Below, piece by piece: positions 12,407-22,740 of a stretch of DNA of 64,000 nt. The notes beneath the pieces are model-generated. The model was not told the origin of the DNA, ran no database searches, and saw only the letters and a program-made list of their open reading frames with translations. Origin of the DNA: Tyto alba. Its lineage: Eukaryota > Chordata > Aves > Strigiformes > Tytonidae. The translations under genes and the position numbers were made by a program. Positions within the stretch are counted from its first letter, which is position 1, and each line of letters begins with the position of its first letter. The stretch lies in contig NW_024881321.1 of assembly GCF_018691265.1 (NCBI RefSeq), positions 21,550,198-21,614,197 of the forward strand. The letters run 5' to 3'.

Positions 12407-13479
12407 TGCCGTGGTTTAGGCCTGGTTGGCAGCCAACCACAATGCAGCAGCTCTCTCTCCCTTCCCCTCCGGAAATGAGAAGGGACAGAGAGCCAGGCTT
12501 GGGGTTTGAGATAGGACTGGGATGGGGAAAAATTCCCCTTTATGATCACGAGCAAGAGGCAGACTCGTTAGGGGAAGAAAAGAAGAACATACATTTATTA
12601 CAGACACTAACAAGACATAACAGAGTAGGACAGTGAGAAGCATTGCCACATCTTGAAAACACCTTCCCCCCACCCCTCCCTTCTTCCCTGGCTCAGTTCT
12701 GCTCCCAATATCTCTACCTCCTCCCCCAGTGGCGCAGGGGCAGGGAATGGGGAGGTGCATTCAGCACTGCCACTTCCTTCATGTTCAGTGAGGGGAGTGT
12801 CCGAAACTCGTTCCTCCTGCTCCATCGTGGTCCCCCTTTCACAGGAGACAGTCCTCCACAAACTTTCTCCGACATGAGTTCCTCCCATGGGCCGCAGCGT
12901 TCCCCACACTGCTCCGTCATGGGTCACTAACTTCCTCCTACTGGATTCCCTCCCACAGCTGCAGCCCTTCCCGAGCTGCTCTGGCGTGGGACTCCCCCGC
13001 ATGCTGCAATCCTCCCAGCACTGAATTAGAGCAGCGGGGCTGCCTTTTCCCATGAGACCCCGGCCTTCTTCAGACATTGAACCTTGATTATCCGAGCAGG
13101 AGCAACAGGCCATAAATCAATGTCTGCTCCACCGTAGATCTTCATGGGTGGCAGGGGGGAGCCGCCCTGCTGTCTCCCCACAGGATACAGGGGGGTCTCT
13201 GCTCCGGCACACCTCCCCCCTCCTTTCTTCCTCCATTCCTCCACTGACCTTTGTGTTCACGCAGCTGCAGCAACTCCTCCTCACAAGTCCGACTGCACGT
13301 CACCACGTCCCTTCTTAAATACGTTATCGCAGAGGCACAGCCGATTGGCTCAATTTCCCAAACAGAAGTGGAGCTGACTTGGAGCTGGGGGAGCTTCGAG
13401 AAGCTTCTCACAGGGGGCCGCCCCGATAGCCCCCTCCCCTGCCACCAAAAAAACTCCACCACTCACTCAACCCAGGACA
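12407..13479 (-). mobile_element. LTR-A copy 2, antisense solo LTR without target duplication
   Basis: Reads TGCCGTGGTTTAGGCC at the left (reverse of the LTR 3' end) to AACCCAGGACA at the right. It lies 42 bp from LTR-B1. On its own strand it has a TATA-like TATTTAA (reverse at 13315-13321) and AATAAA (reverse at 12594-12599). Between them runs a 168-codon frame (13113 down to 12607). The flanking pentamers are ACAGG and TTAGA, which do not match, so it may have formed by recombination with another copy or lost a flank. Confidence 0.9.
12607..13113 (-). other. 168-codon open frame inside LTR-A2 (unproven coding)
   Basis: Starts MACCSCSDNQGSMSEEG and ends FSLSYSVMSC. Its stop codon falls 7 bases upstream of the LTR's AATAAA, and its start lies downstream of the TATA-like box, so it would fit within one LTR transcript. 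The protein is rich in Gly, Glu, Ser and Cys, with no signal peptide, membrane segment or known motif. The reading frame runs through the GGAGCAG/CCCATGGGAG modules. LTR-A1 keeps the last 122 codons of this frame. A4 leaves the frame early through a one-base difference. The GC-rich module DNA has few stops in any frame, and the antisense strand is also open in places, so chance is the default explanation. Confidence 0.2.
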
Positions 13480-16400
13480 TTAGAACTGCAGTTGTAAAGA
13501 ATGGATGCAATGAGAATTTTTGTAGTAAGAACTCTGAATTCAGGCCGGAGCTTTGTTTCCTCTTTTTTCACAGTTTAACCAGTTTCACTGTTGATTAGAC
13601 ATCTTTTCTACAGCTCATCTCAGACACAATATTCACAATATTTCTACTTGCATCTTCCCACTCAAGTCCTTCTGTTACAGAATTTGTAGGCCATGCTATC
13701 TATTAGTGTCTGCTCAATGGTGTTAAACACAGTGTTATTCTATCAAAAGTTCAAGTCATCAGCTTTGAAGAAGAGGATCATATAAATCCTGATGATTTTA
13801 TTAGAAAAAACTTAAGCAACACATATGCACTACTGGAGCCATTAAGTTCCCAATTAAATGTTAAAGAATAATAGCAAATCTGAAAACAGGAAATTGAATG
13901 CTATAACAGATGAAGCTGGAAAAATGAAAAGGAAGATATTTGTTCATAGAGAGGTAGGAAGATAGGCAGAAGTCTGAAACATAGCAGCAGAAATTATTTC
14001 AAAAGAATTAGAATGCTGAAGGAAATCAGTTTGTGATCTGTATAACTATGTTGTTCATGACTGCTAATAAAAAAGAAAAACTAAACTACTGTAAGTAGAT
14101 TTACATTTAATATGTGTCTTCACTGAAAAATGTTTGTAGTGTCACAAATAAAAAATATTTGAAAACCATAAAATTGATCAACCTCTGCTCTGGAATCCAA
14201 TTGCCAAATCTCAGAGTTCTATGTCAGATACTTTTTTATCATAGGAACTTTAATGTAAATTTATCTGAATATAAATATTCCAGGAATGTGCACTTAATTC
14301 TGATAGTCTGAAGTCAAACTAGTGCTAACCAGTCCAATTTCATCATTCTGTGTTTAAATACATCTAAATGTCAGCTGTGGGATATTCAGTACCTCTTAAG
14401 TGTTCTCATCTAGGATTACTTCCTTTTTCATATTTTTCCTTATAGCATTACTTCTTAATCTACTTTATGTTCTTATGCTAATTTATGCTAATGTATGTTA
14501 ACAAATACAGCTTAAGACCTATGCAAAAGTCTAAATGTTTGAGAATAGAAGTATCAAACACATACCAGAACCTTGGCTGAAAGAAAGGATTTCAGCATTC
14601 TGTTGATCTGCACCAGAATACTTCATATCTGATAAATTGTTGCAGTATTTCTGTGAAAATTTACCTGAAATATAGTGCAAATCTAAACAACATGGTTAAA
14701 AACTCATAGTATATTTAAGATTATGTTCTATTTTGAAGCATGATTCTTAAAATAAAAATAAGCTGGTGTAGCTGTGAGTGAGCAGGGTAGTGTAAATATC
14801 TGTCTGAAAGTATATGCTGACTCAGAATCCATATATAAGATCATGATCTGTACGATCATGACTGCATGACTCATGTATATAGACAGCTCATACATCAAAA
14901 TATATTCTTGGTCAAAGGCTTTCTTTTTTTTTTTTTTTTTTTTTTCCTCCATTCTGAAGTTAGTTTTTGTGTGTGTATTTGTACTCAGTGCAATTCACTA
15001 TAATTTATCATCTAGTAAAATGATAGATGTCTTCAACTTAGTCCTCAAAAGGCCTTTGTTATGACTGCAGTGCAGATATTATTTGACATTTTAAGATCAT
15101 GACCAATATGACTTAAAAGTAAGATTAAATAAAAGTTTAGTTGGTAACTCAAGCAAAACAAAAGTGGAGAGTTCCCAAAAGGCTATTAACAGCTGTATTG
15201 TAGACACCATTAGTTCTTGTGTTTGAATACGAGGACAAAGCCTATCTTGAAACACCCATATCTTACCAGAATTTATGAATCAACAATACAAGTTTAATAC
15301 AAGTTTATGAAGGCAACTTAATATAAAATAGTATCATTTTCATTTGGATTTTTTTTTGCGTTTTTTTTTTTTTTTTCTATCAGAAAATGGAAAATGTACA
15401 GCATCTACCTATTAATTTTTAAAGTCCTTTCATAGTGGATTCTATATGAGAAGTGTATGCCCTCATATAATGTTAATTCCTGTAAATATAATTGTCAACA
15501 ATGATACATATTATATAGTAATATTGAGTCAAAGAAATTTTAATACATATGGACATGTAAGTGCACACTTAAATCATGTATTTAGTATGCACATATCTTC
15601 TCATTGGATGCTCCAATTTATTAAATATAATCTAAATCTCTGTTCTGGCCTCTTTAAAAAAATAATAGTGTGTGCTCTTGAACAGAAAGGAATTAAACCA
15701 AATTTGGCCTTGTGATGCTCAAAACCTCAGTACTACTGCATGTATTGGAAAACAAAGAGAAATTTATACAAGACATTTTTATTAATCACAGATGAGATGG
15801 AAGGAAAACTATTCTATGTGTTTGTAGATTCTTAAAAACAAAGCCTTTTCCCCTGCTGTTCCTCATTATGGATTACACTTACTACTGTACGGAGCAAGAG
15901 ACAAAGAAGCACCATCTTACCAATTGAAATACCATAAGGAAATTTGTAGGGATATGCTGTATTTTGAAGGGATTTTCACTTTTCCTTAAAAATACCTTGT
16001 ATTCTCATCTAGGATATGCTGAAAAACAAAAGTTCTATAATTCTAAATCCTATGTTGCCCATTTCATCAGCACCAAACGTAGCTGTTACATAGCAGAAGG
16101 GCTTTTATTATCTCTCCCAATAACAAGTGTCTGTCTTTCTAGGTAATTTTTTTCAGTCCAGTGTTGTTAAAAGGTAATGAAATAAAAACAGTACAATTTA
16201 TGTTTTATGTTATTCTGCCATTTTTCCATATTTATCTTTCTTTATATTATTCTCTTAACAGTGTTCTTGAGCAGGTTAGAGATTTGAGAAATGTTCTCAT
16301 TCTCATTTTCTGTTCATCTACATGATACATCTGTCTTGCTACCTTTGGTATCTTCTCCTCATGAGTTCTTGACACTGACTGGTCATTTCTGATTGCCCAA

Positions 16401-17534
16401 TTCCACTTGTAATATCACTAGTCTCTTTCTTAAAATAGTCTTCATCTTCCTGGCTGTGCTAAAAGATGTGGCTGATCCAGTCCTGAAATTTTATCTGATA
16501 TCAAATCCTTCTCCAAATAGTAAGAAGTTGCACACCTTTTTACAGAGCTTTAAAACTATAATACATCAACTTGTACGTTACATAAATATAGAAAAATAAA
16601 GAAAGAAATTCAGAAGTTATAAAATTCGTGTTTCAATTATTAATACATTTTATTTTGGAAGATAAAACAAATTAGTAAATAAAAGAATGCATTAAACCAA
16701 ACATTTAAGACTGGAAGATGTAATTGCAGATTTAATTTCTCAGAAAAATAAGCTCCATTGTTTGGATATTATTTGTGATGATATATGAAGCATTGCTGTA
16801 TCAACTTCAAATTAAAATAGTGCAGGAGAGAGAAATGTCTTACTCTAAATAACAGACTCAGAGATATTTTTGAAAACAAGACAACACCACAAAGAGACTG
16901 TTTGGGCTAGGGAAGTTCTAAGAATGCAAAAACCCCTACAGAACTTAAGGTTAGTAGGCAATTTACAGAGGAAATGTAAAGATGTATCTTGACTTTTAAT
17001 ATTTTTTTATTATAAAGTTACAGCTGTATGAAATTTGTAAAATTCTGATTTGGATTTAGGCTGAATGCCCACATAAAATTTTTTTTAGATCCATTAATTC
17101 TCTTTTGGATCTGGTTCCTTAGTATCTAGGCCATTGATTATAAAGGAAGATTCCCAGAAGTGTTTGCAATGCATGATAAATTACAAATGTTTTACAGAAT
17201 CAGTGGGAGGTATTGTCACTCAAGTGGTATTAAGGGCCTTGTAAAGCCATCTGGCCAGATAAAATTACAAGGGAGGAACTGATGAATAGCTGACCCTTTA
17301 ATCATAAATGTGCTATTTATCCCTAACCCAGTTTAGCAATAACTTAAGCTAGATTTAGGAAGTCCTTAAAATTACCACAAGTGAAAAAGAATGTGAAATG
17401 AGGTCTGACTCAGGTCTGTAGTGGACAACATGACATCTGTGCTTAAAAAGAAGTAACTAGTTTTGAACAGCCCCTAATAGATTACACAAAGATTCACTGA
17501 TGTGGTAGGAGAGCACAAAGAAGATATTAATAAA
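13480..17534. other. Unassigned AT-rich stretch
   Basis: About 4 kb with no recognised transposable element or exon. It includes poly-T runs at 14924-14945 and about 15361-15376. Confidence 0.55.
14924..14945. repeat. Poly-T run
   Basis: A 22-base T homopolymer with no recognisable retroposed body on the minus strand beside it. Confidence 0.9.
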
Positions 17535-18515
17535 TGTGGTTTGAACCCAGAGGGCAACTGAGAACCACGCAGCCCTTCACTCACCCTTCCCCTCTCAGAA
17601 ATGGAAAGGACAGAATGAAGCAAAATGGTTCAGGAATCCAGATATGGATGCAGAGGAGTGGCTCACCCATTATGATAATGGGCAAAAGACAAACTCCTTA
17701 GGGGAAGAAAAAACTGATTCAAACACTAAAAAAGACAACACCTAACAGACAAGGTGGGACAGTGAGAAGCACCACTGCATCCAAACAACACCTACACCTA
17801 TCCTTCCATTCTTTCCTGGCTCATCTCTGCTCCAAATCTCTCTACCTCCACCCCAAGTGGCTCAGGGGGTGGGAGATGGTAGTTACAGTCAGCGCATGGC
17901 TCCTTCCTTCTCAAGAGGTGAGGTGAATGCCACACATTTCTCCCCTTCTCCACATGGCTCCCCTCTCACTGGTCCTCCATGAACCTTCTCCAGAATGTGT
18001 CCTTCCCACAGGCTGCAGCCATTCCTATGCTGATCTGGCATGAATCACACTTGCACGTTGCAGTCCTCCCGGAGCCGAACTACAACCATGGGGGCATCTC
18101 CTCCCCTCAGTTTCCTGGCTTACTTTAAGTGCAGTCACCTGTCCTGGTGTGGGCTCCTCTACAGTCTTCATGTCAGCCTCCACTCCACCACAGACATCCA
18201 TGGGTGGAAGAGGGAGGTGGTCCTGCCATGTCACCATGAGACACAGAGGTTTCTGCTCTGGCACACCTCCCCCCTTCCTTCTCCTTCCTTCCACTGACAT
18301 GGGTGTTTGTTCTTCTCATAAGTCCTACTCCCAAGTCCCAACCCCCTCTTAAGTTCCCCTTCTTAAAAACATTATCATAGAGGCATAGTCACCATCACTA
18401 ATTGGTTCTGCCCTGGTCAGAGGTGGGTCTGACTTGGAGCTAGGGGAGCTTTCGAGAAACTTCTCATAGGGGGCCACACCTGTAGCCCTTCCCCACTACC
18501 AAAAACTGCTCCACA
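17535..18515 (-). mobile_element. LTR-A copy 3, old antisense copy
   Basis: Starts TGTGGTTTGAACCCAG and follows LTR-A2/A5 in order: the GAGAAGGGACAG-like block, CTCCTTAGGGGAAGAAAAAA, CAGTGAGAAGC, the CTGGCTCATCTCTGCTCC block, the reversed modules, CTTCTCATAGGGGGCC and CTACCAAAAACTGCTCCACA. It has many more substitutions and small deletions than the other copies, and both the TATA-like box and AATAAA positions are altered. It loses homology at about 18515 where repeat M begins. It therefore represents an older round of LTR-A insertion. Confidence 0.85.
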
Positions 18516-18517
18516 GA

Positions 18518-18925
18518 AATCAAGTTCAACAGTCTAGGCAGTCCTGACCTAACCTCATCCAAGAACAGTATCAGGACACAGGAAAAAGTATTGGACCTCA
18601 GTCTTTCCTATGGGGATGTGGAAGATGTAGTCAACAGTCTCTTAGCCATAATATATTTGTAATAGACATGGAGTTAAATTGACATACCCTATAGTTGTTT
18701 ACAAAGTCACTCCACAGGTGACAGGTTGTACTGTTATGTTTGTGATTTGTATGTGTGTTATGGTAAGTCAGAATACCTATTCGTTGTTACTGTAGTATTC
18801 CTTTGCCTCATTTCTGAAGGAACTAACTAGTAACTAGTAAGTGCACCCAAAGTATTTCCTCAGTTAAATGACTCTGTATAACAGCAGTCCTCATGCAGTA
18901 TGAGCAGGAGAGCAAACAAGATCAT
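18518..18925 (+). repeat. Repeat M copy 1 (unclassified interspersed repeat)
   Basis: Collinear with 44290-44665. Shared blocks in order: AGTCCTGACCTAACCTCATCCAAGAACAGTA / TGTCCTAGCCCAACTCCATCCAGGAACAGTA; the GGACCTCAG...GGGGATGTGGAAGATG block; CAACAGT...TAGCCATAA; AATAGACATGGAGTTA; GGTAAGTCAGAA; TTCTGAAGGAACTAAC. I do not recognise the family. It has no TG...CA ends and no tail. It could be a piece of an ERV internal region or of an old LTR. Confidence 0.65.
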
Positions 18926-21321
18926 GGATGTTCTAGTAGAAGTGATAAACGGAGGATCTTTGGGGAGACTGAGGAATATTTCCAGTGAGTGTTGACCCCT
19001 GCGGAGGTAGCATGCTGAAAGCATTATTAGAATATTTTGTACACAATTTGTGATGAAATTCAGAGAATAGTCCTATCTTGATCTTCCTCATTTTCAAGGC
19101 TAGTATTGACCAGAGAGTAAACAAGCATGAGTAGATACAAGTGAGGTAACACCTCGAAGGTTAAATCTGCAGTCTTCCAAAGATATTTATAGTATGGAGA
19201 AAAAAAAAAAAATAAAACAAAGCTATATAATCAACATGAGGAAAGAATTTTAACTGTGAGATATAGTTATATTAGTTTATAAAACTCAATTTAATGCCGT
19301 ATAGGTTGTTAAGAAATAATTGCAACACATGGCTCACACAGAAGTTATTGGCATGTTAGCCCAAACTGGATGCCATGCTATAAAATGATTGTAGAATTAA
19401 ATTTCTGTGGAATCTTCATTCTTGGGGTTACTCAAAACATGACTGGGCAATATCTAGAGCAGCTTCATCTAACTTTGAGGTTAGACATGGTTTAAACAAG
19501 AAGTTAAGCTGGAAGAACTCCAGGGGTTCCCTGCAAACAATTTTTTTTCTGTGTTTTACAGGTCTTCAGAACACACCCACTCCCAAACAGTGAATATTGG
19601 GACTCATGTATAGGAAAGTAATCAGTAAGATCAAAGGAGTTGCCTGATTTTGTTTGTTTTCTTTGTAAATTTATTTATTGTTTGGGATGGGGACATTTTA
19701 TTTCAGAAACAGAAGAAGATGTTGAGATCTTATTCATATGTAATTTGTGATACCAAGAGCAGTCTAAGGAAAAAAAGTTTTTTTAAAAAAAGAATGGAAC
19801 AAAATAAGAAGCATAGAAATATAAGACAAAGCTCTAGCAATCAGTGAACATGTTAATTCTTTTGTAGTTTTATTTCAGGGCTAAGTATATATGCTGGGAA
19901 CATGCTATCAGTATCCATCTTATACAAACACCTTAACTTCTATCAGCTGTTGTGTAGTAAGTCAAGATTTACATTGTGAAGTATTCATTTACAATCCTTT
20001 CTACCCACACTAAGTACCTTAAAAAATGCATCATCTGAGACAAATGATCAAGAGCTCATTGAAAATTTGCTGCACATTTACAACTGACTATGACTTTATT
20101 ACAAGTTACAGACTATATATTACTTAAAATATGGTCAGTACAGCAACATGCCAAGGAAAACAGTGTTTATATCTTTTTGCTAGCACTTTTTTTTTTTTTT
20201 TTTTTTTTTTTTGCTACAAGGTAGATTACTAGTAAGGATGATCTTCTGAGCATCTCTGTGGCTACAATTCTCCAGAGGCTGTTCAATGAACTTTAAAGTG
20301 TCAGAAAACTATGACTTTGCATACTGTACAGTCTTGGACCAGAGATTTTATAGTGACTCACATAGTTTGCTTGATTATACCTGACACATAAACTCTCTCT
20401 GTAGTTCAGTGTCAATATGTAGAAGCTGTCTGTTTCACCTTAGCAGTATATATCTCTTTACTATTCATGCTAGGCCAGCTTGAATAATTTTCCTTCAACA
20501 ATACTATCCATAACACAAAGTCCATATTCAAATCTTGTCTAAACCTCATTTAAAGAATGCAGATGCATTTTCCAGTTCAAAATCCAGCCTTACCTACTTC
20601 CCAGCCCCACAGCACGGTTAGAACTGAGTGTAAATTAGCCCGTGTCCTCGTTTTCATGAAAAGAGAAACTCAGGATGCAGACCAGATGATATGGCAGGCT
20701 CCAGCAGGCATCTAATCTAGTCAGTTAATGGTCAAGATCCCCGAGCTGTTTTGCATCATGTCTGCAGATAAGAAGTCTATGTGCATCAGAAAATCATAGA
20801 TAAAGAGCTTGAAGGAATTAGTTCTGACCTTTACAGGAGTTATTTCATATATAAATAAAAGACTATGACTGTACTTGTGTCACTTCAAGAGCTTCTTATC
20901 AAAAGAGCAATGGCTGTGGTAGTGTTAATGAAAGAACGTGTAAAACAGATTGATGACTTGCAGTGATAAGTCCACTCTCCTTAATAACTGCACTTTGCTA
21001 GAAATAGAAGGTGAATTTCTGGAATATCAAAAGAAGAATCGTGACAGGCATCTGAGGGTATGAAAATATTCTTATCTCTAATTAAAATCACTGAAATGTA
21101 CACTCATGGACTAGTCACAGTAATTCATGTTTTGTCCTGATCACACATTATAAATTCACCATATGGGCTGTTCTGTAGAAAGCTTTTATTTCCATACCCT
21201 CCAACTCTCAGAGCTAAGAAAATAACACATAACATTGAACAAGACTCCAACAGTGCATTTATATTGGTTCTTTGCTTGGCTTTGTTTCCTGTGGCATTAT
21301 CATCAAAAAGGACAGTCCATG
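18926..21321. other. Unassigned sequence
   Basis: Nothing recognised apart from a 26-base poly-T at 20187-20212. Confidence 0.5.
20187..20212. repeat. Poly-T run
   Basis: A 26-base T homopolymer. No flanking duplication or retroposed gene identified. Confidence 0.9.
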
Positions 21322-21918
21322 TGTCCTGGTTTAGGCTGAAATAGAGTTAATATTCCTTTTCAGGGACTAGATGAGTGCTATATTTTGGATTTAGCTTTGG
21401 GTTTGGTATGAGAAGAATGCTGATAGCACACTGATGTTTTCATCTGCTACCGAGACTTCAGGACTCTACGACTCCTCAAGTTCTGCCCATGCGCAAGGGC
21501 ACAGGGAGCAGGGAGGGAGCACGGCCACAGCACCTGACCCTAATTGGCCAATGAAATATTCCATATCATGGCACGTCATGCTCACTATAGAGAGGAGGGG
21601 TGGTTGGAAAGGAGCTCTCTCTCGCTTCCGGGATTGTGATTGCAGGATCTTGGTATCTTGGGGTCGCTAGCCAGGAACGGGGTGGATATTGGTTAGTGGG
21701 TGGTGAGCAATTATGTTGTGCATTGCCTGTTTATATATTTCCTTTTTTTCCTATTATCATCATTGTTCTCATTTTATTGCCATTATTAAACTGTTCCTAT
21801 CTCAGCCTGCGAGTCTCCCTTCACCCCTCTAATTCCTTCCCCCATTCCCAGGTGGGGAGGGGGAAGGGAGGGTGACCAGCTGCAGTGGTTGGTTGCTGAC
21901 CAGGCTCAAAACACGACA
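21322..21918 (+). mobile_element. LTR-B copy 2, 5' LTR of a truncated provirus
   Basis: A 597-bp LTR from TGTCCTGGTTTAGGCTG to AACACGACA, matching LTR-B1 with scattered substitutions. It keeps the CCAAT box, an ACTATAGAG at the TATA position, and ATTAAA at 21785-21790. Unlike B1 it is followed at once by a primer binding site and leader sequence, so it is a 5' LTR and not a solo LTR. No 3' LTR is found in the next 40 kb; the provirus is broken. Confidence 0.93.
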
Positions 21919-21925
21919 GCCTTTT

Positions 21926-21943
21926 TGGCACCCAACGTGGGGC
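21926..21943 (+). promoter_or_regulatory. Retroviral primer binding site, tRNA-Lys(1,2) type
   Basis: TGGCACCCAACGTGGGGC lies 7 bp after the LTR end. It differs at one position from the site complementary to tRNA-Lys1,2 used by several betaretroviruses. This primes minus-strand DNA synthesis and places the LTR-B family near class II (beta/ERVK-like) elements. The 5-bp duplication of LTR-B1 would be more usual for ERVL, so the class is not settled. Confidence 0.85.
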
Positions 21944-22740
21944 TTGCAGGATTGAGATAACAACAGGTTTGATTTATGTGCTCTACTGAATTTGTTATAA
22001 TGCCAACCGCTCATCCTGTTATAATGTTGATCGAATGGTTCATAGAATCGTGGCTTTTATTTTTACAGTTGTGTTATACATCACCTTACTTGCCGTATGT
22101 ATTCCCCATGCTTCTGCTTATCACCCGTGGGAGTTGGATTCAGATTGTTGCTTTGCTGTACTATGTAATACTGATTTATGGCATGATAAAGTTGTCAGTC
22201 CTGAGATTAGTCTGATATTTGTACTCAGCATGGTCACCATCTGTGCATGTGGGAGGTCATCTAGTGGAATGGGTTAACAATTACACTCTCTCCCTTTTCT
22301 CCATGGAGAGCCAACCCATGGGGGAGATATCTTCTTCCATTTCCCTCTTTTCCAGGCTACTTGCAAATGTGTTTGAGAATGTTGGGAGTTTTGAACATCC
22401 CATCCGTGGGATGTTCACACTAATGTTCTTGTATCACTGCTGGGAGTTGTTATGTTCCTGAAGGCTGTTCGGGTTTTGTTTAGGGTTAAGCGACCATCTC
22501 TGAACATCACTTGGAGATCCCCCACAAAGTTGGAGGGTTATGAGTGGCTGTGGGTGTGGGATAGCATGGGCAAGTACTTAGGACAGTGGGCACCTCCGAT
22601 GTTTTGGAACTTTACCTCTGAACAAGTGCAGGATCCTGAGAAGTTAGTAAAATATTTAGAAAAGGTGTGCTGTCATCCTGGTAAATCAAGAGAGATGCAG
22701 ATCACGGCAACATGCTGGGGACTGGCCCATGCCTACTAAG
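21944..22740 (+). mobile_element. Leader / 5' internal region of LTR-B provirus, truncated
   Basis: Continues directly from the primer binding site. It has short open frames on the plus strand (21976-22215, 22035-22277, 22219-22461, 22452-22739), but no gag major homology region, Cys-His box or protease motif. Retroviral sequence appears to stop near 22740; beyond it the sequence is ordinary AT-rich DNA. No pol or env follows, so the remaining genome has been lost by deletion. Confidence 0.65.
22452..22739 (+). CDS. 95-codon open frame in the ERV leader, possible gag-leader remnant
   Basis: Begins MFLKAVRVLFRVKRP and contains a Trp-rich stretch (WLWVWDSMGKYLGQWAPP). The second half (residues about 55-95) is more polar, with a PEKLVKYLEKV helix-like segment. 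It follows the tRNA-Lys primer binding site by about 510 bases, where a leader or gag N-terminus would start. I cannot assign it to a retroviral protein with certainty. It ends near the point where ERV sequence seems to end, so it is probably truncated. Confidence 0.3.
   Translation: MFLKAVRVLFRVKRPSLNITWRSPTKLEGYEWLWVWDSMGKYLGQWAPPMFWNFTSEQVQDPEKLVKYLEKVCCHPGKSREMQITATCWGLAHAY

Noticed and set aside
20187..20212. Poly-T as the tail of a minus-strand processed pseudogene
   Set aside because: No transcript-like body or duplicated flank on either side. Several similar T runs exist in the window without bodies.
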